Made by a program: the position numbers and the translations under genes. Below are positions 18,437 through 26,738 of a DNA stretch of 64,000 nt, in pieces. The DNA is from Streptomyces sp. NRRL B-24484 (GTDB lineage: Bacteria > Actinomycetota > Actinomycetes > Streptomycetales > Streptomycetaceae). A model generated the notes under the pieces. It ran no database searches. It saw only the letters and a list, made by a program, of their open reading frames with translations, and was not told where the DNA came from. Each line of letters starts with the position of its first letter. Position 1 is the stretch's first letter. The DNA lies in NCBI RefSeq assembly GCF_000717715.1, contig NZ_JOAI01000009.1, positions 62,001 through 126,000 on the forward strand, given 5' to 3'.

Positions 18437-20593
18437 CTACGGGGTGGTGGCGCCGCCGGAGTGCGGCGGAGGAGCGCTGTCCCGACCCGGGGCGGGATCG
18501 CTGCCGTGGGCCGGCCCGGAACCTCCGGCGGACGGCGCCGAGCCGTCACCGGCAGGAGCGGACGCACCGCCCGACCCACCGCCACCGGTGCCGCCCGTGC
18601 TGCCTGCACTGCTTGCACTGCCCGTACTGCTCGGCTCCGGGCCCCGGCTGCCGCCGGGCCCGGACGGGCCGCCGCCGGATCCGGTACCGCCCGAGCCCGC
18701 GCCGGACGTACCGGTGGACGTACCGGTGGGGGTGCCGCCGGACGTGCCGGTAGGCGTTCCGGGGGCGGGTGAGCCGCTGTCCGAGGGGCCGTCCGGACCT
18801 CCGCCGCGTTGGACGGGCCCGCCCTCCAGGGTGACCACGGCCCGGGACGGCGGCAGCGCGATCTTCGCCGTCCAGTGCCCGGCCGGGGCGCGATCCTCGT
18901 CCACCGTCACCGTCACGGTGACCCGCTGGCCGGGCTCCAGGGTGCCCTCGTCCCGGCTCAGGCGCAGCCAGTCCACCTCGACCACGGCGTGCCAGTGGAG
19001 GGCGGTGCCGCCGGAGTTGGTGAGGGTGACCACCGTGCGGTTGCCCCACTCGCTGGCCTCCACCGTGAGCTGCCCCGGCCGCGCGGGCTGCACCGGCGGC
19101 ACCGGGACGACCTCGGCGGCCGCCAGCGCGTGGGAGCCGTGCGAGGGCACCGGGACGGCCGCGCCCTCGACCACCGGCAGCAACGTTTCTGCAGCCTGCG
19201 CCCCGGCCAGCTGCAGGCTCTCCTGCGCGCCGCCGTTCCGCTCACTGCTGCCGTTGGTGCCGGCATCCCCGCCGTTCGGCTGCTCGGTCGTGGCCGCGTC
19301 CGGGGAGAGCCCCGGCGAGTCCACCCGGACGGAGGACACCGGGGAGGCCGAGCCGACGTTCTCGCCGCCGCCGCGGTACGCCGCCCACAGAGCCACCACC
19401 GGCGCCGTCAGGACGGCCGCCAGGACGCCCGTGGTCACCACCCGCTGCCGCACCAGGGCCAGCCCCGCGGAGGGGGCCCGGTGCCGCGGGAAGCCGCGCT
19501 GGTCGAAGCGGATCGCCGCCGGACCCTGCACGGGTGCCGCGGCCAGCCGCCGGCCGGCTGCGGCACCCGCCAGGAAGGCCGCACCCGCCGCACCGCCCGG
19601 GACCTGGGCCGCGGTGGTCGCCACCCGTACGGTCACCGGCGCCGGCAGCAGCGGCAGGCCCGCCGTCCCCGCCAGGTCGGCCGGACCGGGCTGTGGCCCG
19701 GCCGCCACCCGCTCCGTGGTGCCCCGGCAGGTCGGACAGTCCACCACGTGCTGCACCAGTTCGCGGCGGAGCGCCGGGCCGAGCACCCAGCCGCTGCGGC
19801 CCTCCGCGCCCGTCCCGCCGAGCTGGGCGAGCTCCGGGCAGCCGCCCGCCGCGAGCACCAGCAGGGCCGCTCGGGTGCGCCCGACCTCGGCCGCGGCCGT
19901 CTCCAGCAGTTCCTCGGCGGCCGGCAGCGGCACGGCCAGGACCGCCGCGACCTCCTCCGCGGCCAGCCCGTGACGGACCGCCAGCTCCAGCGCCTCGCGC
20001 TGCTCGGGGCCGGTGCCGGCCGCCTCCGGCCAGGCCAGCCGGGCGAGCTCCTCGCGGCGCTGGGCGAGCACCGCGGGCCCGGCCGCGCGGGCCGGGGCGA
20101 TCCCGCCCGGGGCCGCCGCCGTACCCGTGGTGCCGGTGGTCCCGGGCGCGCCCGTGGTGCGCGGGGTGTTCACCGCGCCCGCGGACCGTGCCCCGGAGGA
20201 CCGCCCGCCCGCGGCGCGGGCACCCGTCGCGGCCCGCCCGGCGCGCAGCTTCCCGACGGGCGCGGACGCCCCGGCCGGGCGCTGGCCGGACGTCGGCGCG
20301 GGCTCCCGCACGGGGACGCCGGCGAAGGCGGCGTCGGCCCCGGACTCCAGGCGTCGCAGGCAGCAGTGCCGGGCCAGGGCGTACAGCCAGGCCCGGCGGA
20401 GCGCCGGGTCGGCGAGCCGGGCGCCGTGCCGCAGCGCCAGGTCGCGGACCTCGGCGACGGCGGCCACGGCGGCGTCGTGCTCGCACAGGACGGAGAGGCA
20501 GTAGGTGAACAGGCCGTCCACGTGCTGCCCATAGGCGCGCAGTACCGGTGGTGCCCCGGTGGCGGCCACCGGGCTCTCAAGCAAGCTCGTCAC
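18437..20593 (-). CDS. Sigma-like/zinc anti-sigma/membrane fusion protein with BACON-like domain
   Basis: A 718-residue protein with a GTG start (VTSLLESPV). Residues about 15-85 resemble sigma region 2 (LRAYGQHVDGLFTYCLSVLC, then RRAWLYALARHCCLRRLES). Residues about 170-235 resemble region 4 (EALELAVRHGLAAEEVAAVL). Near 280 there is an exact HxxxCxxC zinc anti-sigma motif (HVVDCPTC). A membrane segment lies at about 384-405 (TTGVLAAVLTAPVVALW). Residues about 500-590 form a beta-rich BACON/Ig-like domain (TVEASEWGNRTVVTLTNSGG), and a Pro/Gly/Ser/Thr tail ends the protein. It is divergent from radA. A membrane-tethered one-piece sigma/anti-sigma is the working idea; a degenerate non-sigma scaffold is the alternative. 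Confidence 0.75.
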   Translation of the reverse strand: MTSLLESPVAATGAPPVLRAYGQHVDGLFTYCLSVLCEHDAAVAAVAEVRDLALRHGARLADPALRRAWLYALARHCCLRRLESGADAAFAGVPVREPAPTSGQRPAGASAPVGKLRAGRAATGARAAGGRSSGARSAGAVNTPRTTGAPGTTGTTGTAAAPGGIAPARAAGPAVLAQRREELARLAWPEAAGTGPEQREALELAVRHGLAAEEVAAVLAVPLPAAEELLETAAAEVGRTRAALLVLAAGGCPELAQLGGTGAEGRSGWVLGPALRRELVQHVVDCPTCRGTTERVAAGPQPGPADLAGTAGLPLLPAPVTVRVATTAAQVPGGAAGAAFLAGAAAGRRLAAAPVQGPAAIRFDQRGFPRHRAPSAGLALVRQRVVTTGVLAAVLTAPVVALWAAYRGGGENVGSASPVSSVRVDSPGLSPDAATTEQPNGGDAGTNGSSERNGGAQESLQLAGAQAAETLLPVVEGAAVPVPSHGSHALAAAEVVPVPPVQPARPGQLTVEASEWGNRTVVTLTNSGGTALHWHAVVEVDWLRLSRDEGTLEPGQRVTVTVTVDEDRAPAGHWTAKIALPPSRAVVTLEGGPVQRGGGPDGPSDSGSPAPGTPTGTSGGTPTGTSTGTSGAGSGGTGSGGGPSGPGGSRGPEPSSTGSASSAGSTGGTGGGGSGGASAPAGDGSAPSAGGSGPAHGSDPAPGRDSAPPPHSGGATTP

Positions 20594-20769
20594 GGCTTCG
20601 ACGGTAGGGACGGGATTCGCCCGGTCCGGTGGTTTCCCGGCGCTTGTACTTCTTTCGGGTAACAGCACCGGCCGACCCGTGACCCCGCGTGCACCGGGCC
20701 CGCGCGCCGCCCGGATGCTCCACGCCCCCCCTGGCTCCGGGAGGGCCTCCGCGGCCCCGCGGAGCGGCT

Positions 20770-20802
20770 CCGGCCGGACCGCGGCCGGACCGCGGCCGGA
20801 CC
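20770..20802 (+). repeat. Tandem 11-bp repeat in the radA upstream region
   Basis: Three near-identical copies of gcggccggacc lie 50-85 bp upstream of radA, in the 260-bp divergent region shared with the sigma/anti-sigma fusion gene. They may be a regulator site or simple slippage. Confidence 0.65.
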
Positions 20803-20854
20803 GCCGCGGGCGGAGCGGCCCGCGTTGTCGGACCCACCGGCTACGGTTGGCCGC

Positions 20855-22387
20855 ATGGCAGCCCGCACCAAGACCACCGCCAAGCCGCGCCCGGCGTACC
20901 GCTGCACCGAGTGCGGCAACCAGCTCCCCAAGTGGGTGGGCCGCTGCCCGGAGTGCAACTCCTGGGGCACGGTCGAGGAGTACGGCGCCGTCCCGCTGCG
21001 GACGACCGCGGCCGGCCCGGTCAGCTCCCCGGCGAAGCCGATCGGCCAGGTCGACGGCCAGGTCGCGACCGCCCGCACCACCGGCGTGCCGGAGCTGGAC
21101 CGGGTGCTCGGCGGCGGGCTGGTGCCCGGCGCCGTCGTCCTGCTCGCCGGCGAGCCCGGCGTCGGCAAGTCCACCCTGCTGCTGGACGTGGCCGCCAAGG
21201 CGGCGAGCGACCGGCACCGCACCCTGTACGTCACCGGCGAGGAGTCGGCGGGGCAGGTCCGGCTGCGCGCCGACCGGATCAACGCGCTCTCCGAGCACCT
21301 CTACCTGGCCGCCGAGTCGGACCTCGGGGCGGTGCTCGGGCACATCGACGCGGTGAACCCGGGGCTGCTGATCCTCGACTCGGTGCAGACCATCGCCTCC
21401 GCCGAGCTGGACGGCGCGCCCGGCGGCCCGGCCCAGGTCCGCGAGGTGGCGAACGCGCTGATCAGGGCCTCCAAGGAGCGCGGCATGGCGACTCTGCTGG
21501 TCGGCCACGTCACCAAGGACGGTCAGATCGCCGGCCCGCGCCTGCTGGAGCACCTGGTCGACGTGGTGCTGAGCTTCGAGGGCGACCGGCACGCCCGGCT
21601 GCGGATCATCCGCGGGGTCAAGAACCGTTACGGGGCCACCGACGAGGTCGGCTGCTTCGAGCTGCACGACGAGGGGATCGCCGGGCTGGCCGATCCGTCC
21701 GGGCTCTTCCTGACCAGGCGTGACAAGCCGGTGCCGGGCACCTGCCTGACCGTCACCCTGGAGGGCCGCCGCCCGCTGGTCGCCGAGGTGCAGGCGCTGA
21801 TGGTGGATTCGCAGATCCCCTCGCCGCGCCGGACGACCTCCGGCCTGGAGTCGCCGCGCATCGCGATGATCCTGGCGGTGGTCGAGCGCCACGGCGGGGT
21901 GAAGCTGGGCAAGCAGGACATCTACACCGCGACGGTCGGCGGCGTGAAGCTCACCGAGCCCTCCGCGGACCTCGCCATCGCCCTGGCGGTGGCCAGCTCC
22001 TCCTCCGACACCCCGCTGCCGAGCAACCTGGTCGCCATCGGCGAGGTCGGGCTGGCGGGCGAGGTGCGCCGGGTGACGGGTGTCCAGCGACGGCTGGCCG
22101 AGGCGCACCGGCTGGGCTTCACCCACGCGCTCGTCCCGCCGGACCCGGGCAAGGTGCCGTCGGGGATGAAGGTCGTGGAGGTCTCGGACATCGGCGAGGC
22201 GCTGCGGGCGATCCCGGGCCGCCGCCGCTCCGCCCGGCCCCGACAGGAGCCGTCCGCACCGCCCGCCGCCGCTCCCCGGGGCGGTGCCGGCGACCCGGCG
22301 CGGGCGGCCCTGCAGGCCTACGTCCCGGCCCACCCGGACGAGCTGATGGACGGCTGGGAGCCGGTCGGAGCGGACGAACTCGGCTGA
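20855..22387 (+). CDS. radA: DNA repair protein RadA
   Basis: A 510-residue RadA (Sms) branch-migration ATPase for recombination intermediates. The N-terminal zinc finger is CTECGNQLPKWVGRCPECNSW. Walker A is GEPGVGKST near residue 105, and the RadA-specific KNRYGATDE motif follows. The Lon-protease-like C-terminal domain (LAIALAVASSSSD, GEVGLAGEVRRV) has an unstructured tail of about 50 residues. The ATG gives MAARTKTTAK; an earlier in-frame ATG 30 bp upstream is less likely. It is followed by disA 130 bp downstream. Confidence 0.96.
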   Translation: MAARTKTTAKPRPAYRCTECGNQLPKWVGRCPECNSWGTVEEYGAVPLRTTAAGPVSSPAKPIGQVDGQVATARTTGVPELDRVLGGGLVPGAVVLLAGEPGVGKSTLLLDVAAKAASDRHRTLYVTGEESAGQVRLRADRINALSEHLYLAAESDLGAVLGHIDAVNPGLLILDSVQTIASAELDGAPGGPAQVREVANALIRASKERGMATLLVGHVTKDGQIAGPRLLEHLVDVVLSFEGDRHARLRIIRGVKNRYGATDEVGCFELHDEGIAGLADPSGLFLTRRDKPVPGTCLTVTLEGRRPLVAEVQALMVDSQIPSPRRTTSGLESPRIAMILAVVERHGGVKLGKQDIYTATVGGVKLTEPSADLAIALAVASSSSDTPLPSNLVAIGEVGLAGEVRRVTGVQRRLAEAHRLGFTHALVPPDPGKVPSGMKVVEVSDIGEALRAIPGRRRSARPRQEPSAPPAAAPRGGAGDPARAALQAYVPAHPDELMDGWEPVGADELG

Positions 22388-22517
22388 CTCCGGCCCCGCT
22401 ATTGCCGCACGCAGTTAGACTTTGCCCTGTCTAATGGGCAATCGGTAATCGGTGCAGTAATAAGCGAGAGACCGTCGGGCGCCGCGCCACGCGGTCCGGC
22501 TCGACCGGAGGAGTCAC

Positions 22518-23624
22518 GTGGCAGCCAGCGACCGGGCGGACAGGTCCCCCCGCGAGGAGGCCCTGCTGCGGGCTTCCCTCACTGCGATCGCGCCCGGCAC
22601 GGCGCTGCGGGACGGCCTGGAGCGCGTGCTGCGGGCCAACACCGGCGGGCTCATCGTGCTGGGCTTCGACAAGAGCGTGGAGTCGCTCTGCACCGGCGGT
22701 TTCGTGCTCGACGTCGAGTTCACCGCCACCCGGCTGCGCGAGCTGTGCAAGCTCGACGGCGCGGTGATCCTGGACAAGGACATCACCAAGATCGTCCGCG
22801 CCGGGGTGCACCTGATGCCGGACTCCGCGATCCCGACCGACGAGACCGGCACCCGCCACCGCACCGCCGAGCGGGTGAACCGGCAGACCGGGTTCCCGGT
22901 GGTCGCCGTCTCGCACTCGATGCGGCTGATCGCGATGTACGTCAACGGCTCCCGCCGGGTGCTGGAGGACTCCACCACCGTCCTCTCCCGGGCCAACCAG
23001 GCGCTCGCCACCCTGGAGCGGTACAAGCTCCGGCTGGACGAGGTCGCCGGCACGCTCTCCGCGCTGGAGATCGAGGACCTGGTGACCGTCCGCGACGTGG
23101 CCGCCGTCGTCCAGCGGCTGGAGATGGTCCGCCTGATCGCCGCCGAGATCGCCGGCTACGTGCTGGAGCTCGGCACCGACGGCCGGCTGCTCTCGCTGCA
23201 GTTGGACGAGCTGATCGCCGGCGTCGAGCCGGAGCGCGAGCTCGTCGCCCGGGACTACTTCCCGGAGCGGGCCGCCAAGAAGGGCCGCACCGTCACCGAG
23301 GTGCTCGCCGACCTGGAGGCGCTCACCCACGCCGAACTGCTCGACCTGCAGACGGTGGTCAAGGCGCTCGGCTACTCGGGCTCGCTGGAGTCGCTGGACT
23401 CGGCGGTCTCGCCGCGCGGCTACCGGCTGCTGGCCAAGGTCCCCCGGTTGCCGAACACCGTGATCGAGCGCCTGGTGGAGCACTTCGGCGGCTTGCAGAA
23501 GCTGCTGGCGGCCAGCATCGACGACCTGCAGACGGTCGAGGGCGTCGGCGAGACCCGGGCCCGCTCGGTGCGCGAGGGGCTGTCCCGCCTCGCCGAGTCG
23601 TCGATCCTGGAGCGCTACGTCTGA
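22518..23624 (+). CDS. disA: DNA integrity scanning protein, diadenylate cyclase
   Basis: A 368-residue DisA. The N-terminal DAC domain makes c-di-AMP from two ATP and shows the DGA (KLDGAVIL) and RHR (GTRHRTAERV) motifs. A helical linker follows, and the C-terminal tandem HhH region (VEHFGGLQKLL, VEGVGETRARSV) binds branched DNA. The GTG start has GGAGGAG 6 bp upstream. Its adjacency to radA is conserved in many Gram-positives, and RadA is known to restrain DisA activity at recombination structures. Confidence 0.96.
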   Translation: MAASDRADRSPREEALLRASLTAIAPGTALRDGLERVLRANTGGLIVLGFDKSVESLCTGGFVLDVEFTATRLRELCKLDGAVILDKDITKIVRAGVHLMPDSAIPTDETGTRHRTAERVNRQTGFPVVAVSHSMRLIAMYVNGSRRVLEDSTTVLSRANQALATLERYKLRLDEVAGTLSALEIEDLVTVRDVAAVVQRLEMVRLIAAEIAGYVLELGTDGRLLSLQLDELIAGVEPERELVARDYFPERAAKKGRTVTEVLADLEALTHAELLDLQTVVKALGYSGSLESLDSAVSPRGYRLLAKVPRLPNTVIERLVEHFGGLQKLLAASIDDLQTVEGVGETRARSVREGLSRLAESSILERYV

Positions 23625-23657
23625 CGCCCGGCGGGCCCGCCGCGGCCCGGAGCACCA

Positions 23658-23687
23658 CCGGCCCGTCCGGTGGGGCGGACGGGCCGG
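23658..23687 (+). terminator. disA terminator hairpin
   Basis: The 12-bp perfect arms ccggcccgtccg/cggacgggccgg with a 6-nt loop start 34 bp after the disA stop. Confidence 0.75.
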
Positions 23688-23921
23688 CTGCTGCCACCAC
23701 TCTGCCGTCCGGCAGGTCCGCGACAAAGAGGCTTTCCCGACACCGCACAGGCTTCACACAGGCGTGCAGCATTCGGGCCCGCGAACCCGGACGTACCGGT
23801 GCACACCGCCGCCGACGACATCCGGGCGTGACGCCGCGTCGGACGGCCGACACACGCCCGTCACGCCGCGCGGCGCCGGCACGGCCGAAAACCGCCGTGC
23901 AGGGTCCCGCGACCGTACGGA

Positions 23922-23955
23922 ACGGCCCGCCTCCGAGGTGTCGGGGGCGGGCCGT
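23922..23955 (-). terminator. Terminator hairpin of the minus-strand membrane protein gene
   Basis: The 10-bp arms acggcccgcc/ggcgggccgt with a 14-nt loop lie 15 bp beyond the stop codon at 23970. Confidence 0.65.
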
Positions 23956-23969
23956 CCGGGTGCCGGGGG

Positions 23970-24821
23970 TCAGTCCTCCAGGCGGATGGACGTCCGGGCC
24001 GAGACCGGGCCGCCGGACGGGCCGGTCAGGTCGGCCTGGACGAGGTAGTTGCCGGAGCCGGCCTGCGTGCCGTCGGCGGAGGCGCACTGCGGCTTGCTGC
24101 GGTTGCGGCTCCAGGTGAAGTTCTCGGTGAGCCCGGCGCCGGCCGCCAGCTGCACCCAGGTCGCCTGCCGGCTCGCCGGGCAGTCGCCGGACGACCAGAC
24201 CCGCTCGCCGCTGCTGGCGGTGACGGTCAGCGTCGAGGCGGTGCGGCCGAGGTCCACCCGGCAGCCGGTGCCCGAGGTGTTGCGGACGGTCAGCGAGAAC
24301 CGCGGCTTGACCTTGGTGGTGTACGAGTTGAGGCCGCTCGCCAGCTCCAGCGAGACCTGGGAGGCCGCGCAGGCGGGCAGGGCCATCACCTCGGAGGTGT
24401 TGGTCGGCGGCTGGCCGCCGCCCGTTCCGCCGCTGCCGGTGCCGCCGGCCGCGGAGCCGTCCGTGCCGCCCGCGGTGCTGCCGGTGCCGTCCGAACTGCC
24501 GCTGCCGGTACCGCCGGTGGACAGGCTGACGTCCCCGGAGGAGTTGCTGCCGCCGGTCGCCGCGCCGCCGGTCGAGCCGCCGGTGCCGCCGGGGCGCGAG
24601 GTGATCGCGGAGCCGGACGGGCTGGCGCCGGGTGTGATCGACTGGGCCGGGGCCGCCTGTGCGCTCTTCTTCTGCCCCTGCCCGCCGTCGCCCGATCCGG
24701 CGAGGAGCCAGAGCACCAGCGCGGCGACCACGGCCAGCGCGGCGAGCACGACAAGACGCCGTCGCCAGTAGATCGAGGCGGGCAACGGTCCCACGGGTTG
24801 ACGCAGAGAGGGCACGCGCAA
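23970..24821 (-). CDS. Membrane-anchored extracytoplasmic protein with Gly/Ser linker
   Basis: A 283-residue protein. A short cytoplasmic N-terminus is followed by a membrane segment at about 24-42 (LVVLAALAVVAALVLWLL). A low-complexity Gly/Ser/Thr linker runs from about 45 to 140. The beta-rich domain of about 140 residues (MALPACAASQVSLELASGLN, then FSLTVRNTSGTGCRVDLG) has four cysteines that could form two disulfides. The pattern resembles DUF4232-like cell-surface domains. Function unknown. It is divergent from the rhomboid gene, with a palindrome between them. Confidence 0.75.
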   Translation of the reverse strand: MRVPSLRQPVGPLPASIYWRRRLVVLAALAVVAALVLWLLAGSGDGGQGQKKSAQAAPAQSITPGASPSGSAITSRPGGTGGSTGGAATGGSNSSGDVSLSTGGTGSGSSDGTGSTAGGTDGSAAGGTGSGGTGGGQPPTNTSEVMALPACAASQVSLELASGLNSYTTKVKPRFSLTVRNTSGTGCRVDLGRTASTLTVTASSGERVWSSGDCPASRQATWVQLAAGAGLTENFTWSRNRSKPQCASADGTQAGSGNYLVQADLTGPSGGPVSARTSIRLED

Positions 24822-24844
24822 ACTCTACGAGACTGTGTGCACCC

Positions 24845-24858
24845 GTTGATGCATCAAC
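24845..24858. promoter_or_regulatory. 14-bp perfect palindrome, candidate operator
   Basis: GTTGATGCATCAAC is perfectly self-complementary and sits 24 bp upstream of the minus-strand membrane protein start and about 115 bp upstream of the rhomboid start. Its position suggests control of the minus-strand gene or both. Confidence 0.55.
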
Positions 24859-24973
24859 ACTGTACGGGGATCACTTCCTTCACATGATCCGCCATTTGCT
24901 CCGGACGGGCGAGGGCGGTTCAGGCCGGTCCGAGGGCCTGTCCCGGCCCTCCGCGGCCCCCTATAGTCGCGTC

Positions 24974-25699
24974 ATGCCGACCGAGCAGCGCACCGAACCC
25001 GACCCGGCCCGGACCGTCGCCGAGGCGCGGCGGGCGTTCTTCGTGATGTTCGCCTTCCTCTGCACGGTGTGGGCCCTGCAACTGGCCAACTGGCTCGGCG
25101 ACTACGCGCTCACCCTCGACTTCGGCATCCGTTCGCACCGGCTCGAACGGCTCCCCGACGTGCTCGCGGCCCCGCTGCTGCACGTGAACTGGCAGCACGT
25201 GGAGAGCAATTCGGGCCCGCTCTTCGTCTTCGGCTTCCTCGCCGCGTACCGCGGGGTGCGGAAGTTCCTCGGTCTGACCCTGCTGGTGGCGCTGACCAGC
25301 GGGGCCGCGGTCTGGTTCTTCGAACGCGAGCAGGTGGTGACGGTCGGCGCCAGCGGGCTGATCTACGGCTACTTCGGCTACGTGGTGCTGCGCGGCCTGA
25401 TCGACCGGAACCTCATCGACAGCCTGATCGGCCTGGTGATGGCTGCCTCGTTCGCCTACATCCTCACCACCGCCGTGCCCGGCACCCCGGGCGTGAGCTG
25501 GCTCGGACACCTCGGCGGGCTGGTCGGCGGCCTGCTCGGCGCCTGGCTGCTGCGGGACCGCGGCGCCCGTGCCGCCCTCGCCGGCGGCGGGCCGGTGTCC
25601 GCCGGCACGGTGCCCGCCCCGGGCCCGGCCACCGCCGGCGCCCTGCCCGGGAGCCCCCGGGCCGCACTGCTCAAGGAGTTGGACGACCTCGGCCTCTGA
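24974..25699 (+). CDS. Rhomboid-family intramembrane serine protease
   Basis: A 241-residue protein with about six membrane segments from residue 17. The catalytic Ser lies in GASGLIYGYFGY and the catalytic His in the later helix GHLGGLVGGLLGAWLL. The C-terminal 50 residues are a Pro/Ala-rich cytoplasmic tail. It cleaves substrates inside the membrane. The usual HxxxN loop is seen only as HVNWQHVESN, as in smaller bacterial rhomboids. It precedes mutY by 84 bp on the same strand. Confidence 0.85.
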   Translation: MPTEQRTEPDPARTVAEARRAFFVMFAFLCTVWALQLANWLGDYALTLDFGIRSHRLERLPDVLAAPLLHVNWQHVESNSGPLFVFGFLAAYRGVRKFLGLTLLVALTSGAAVWFFEREQVVTVGASGLIYGYFGYVVLRGLIDRNLIDSLIGLVMAASFAYILTTAVPGTPGVSWLGHLGGLVGGLLGAWLLRDRGARAALAGGGPVSAGTVPAPGPATAGALPGSPRAALLKELDDLGL

Positions 25700-25782
25700 G
25701 GCACCGCGACGACCACGATCACGAGCCCGGCCCGGTGACGCGGTCCGGCCGTCGCCGGCGGCGTGGGAGGATCGGGAGTGCC

Positions 25783-26673
25783 ATGGTTGCCATCAATGCC
25801 ACTCCCTCCCGACTGCACTCCGCCGTCATCGGCTGGTACGAGGCCAACGCCCGTGATCTGCCCTGGCGGGACCCGACCGCCACGCCGTGGGCGGTGATGG
25901 TCAGCGAGTTCATGCTCCAGCAGACCCCGGTGAAGCGGGTGCTGCCCGCGTACGCGGCCTGGATGGAGCGCTGGCCCACCCCCGCCGACCTGGCCGCCGA
26001 CGCGCCCGGCGAGGCCGTCCGGATGTGGGGCCGGCTCGGCTACCCGCGGCGCGCCCTGCGGCTGCACGGCGCCGCGGTGGCGATCACCGAGCAGCACGGC
26101 GGGCGGGTGCCGGAGGACCACGCGGCGCTGCTGGCCCTGCCCGGCGTCGGCGAGTACACCGCGGCCGCCGTGGCCTCCTTCGCCTTCCGGCAGCGCCACG
26201 TGGTGCTGGACACCAACGTCCGCCGGGTGTTCGCCCGGGCGGTGACGGGCGTCGAGTACCCGGCGCAGGCGACCACCGCCGCCGAGCGCCGCACCGCCGC
26301 CGCGTACCTGCCCGAGGCCGACGACCGGGCGGCGACCTGGGCGGTCGCCGTCATGGAGCTCGGCGCGCTGGTCTGCACCGCGCGCGGCCCCGAGTGCGCC
26401 GACTGCCCGCTGTTCGCCGCGTGCGCCTGGCAGAAGGCCGGCCGCCCGCCGTACGAGGGCCCGGCCCGCCGCGGGCAGACCTACGAGGGCACCGACCGCC
26501 AGGTCCGCGGCAAGCTGCTCGCCGTGCTGCGCGAGGCGCACGGCGAGGTGCCGCAGGCCCGGCTGGACGCCGTCTGGCCGGACTCGGTGCAACGGGCCAG
26601 GGCGCTGGACGGGCTGGTCGCCGACGGCCTGGTCGAACCCGTCGCCCAGGGTGTCTACCGGCTGCCGGGCTGA
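25783..26673 (+). CDS. mutY: A/G-specific adenine DNA glycosylase
   Basis: A 296-residue MutY that removes A mispaired with 8-oxoG. HhH motif LPGVGEYTAAAV is followed by the catalytic Asp in VVLDTNVRRV. The [4Fe-4S] cluster pattern is C-x6-C-x2-C-x5-C (CTARGPECADCPLFAAC). EFMLQQT is the family start of the minor-groove reader. It is shorter than E. coli MutY (about 350 aa) and has a reduced C-terminal NUDIX-like part, as is common in actinobacteria. The ATG is at MVAINATPSR. Confidence 0.95.
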   Translation: MVAINATPSRLHSAVIGWYEANARDLPWRDPTATPWAVMVSEFMLQQTPVKRVLPAYAAWMERWPTPADLAADAPGEAVRMWGRLGYPRRALRLHGAAVAITEQHGGRVPEDHAALLALPGVGEYTAAAVASFAFRQRHVVLDTNVRRVFARAVTGVEYPAQATTAAERRTAAAYLPEADDRAATWAVAVMELGALVCTARGPECADCPLFAACAWQKAGRPPYEGPARRGQTYEGTDRQVRGKLLAVLREAHGEVPQARLDAVWPDSVQRARALDGLVADGLVEPVAQGVYRLPG

Positions 26674-26690
26674 CCGGCCCGGAGCAACGG

Positions 26691-26726
26691 ACAGGGCCCG
26701 CCCGGCACGTGCCGGGCGGGCCCTGT
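26691..26726. terminator. Perfect 36-nt palindromic terminator between mutY and the MFS gene
   Basis: acagggcccgcccggcac is followed immediately by its exact complement. It lies between two convergent stop codons and serves both. Confidence 0.85.
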
Positions 26727-26738
26727 CGTCGTACGGGA

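Larger units (their letters stand above)
23625..23969. other. Convergent intergenic region with two hairpins
   Basis: 345 bp between disA and the next minus-strand gene. It contains two strong hairpins (23658-23687 and 23922-23955) and no supported reading frame. Confidence 0.6.

Noticed and set aside
18437..22333. Full-length 1298-codon version of the sigma/anti-sigma fusion gene
   Set aside because: The part upstream of 20593 is antisense to radA. Homology-like sequence begins at the GTG at 20593.
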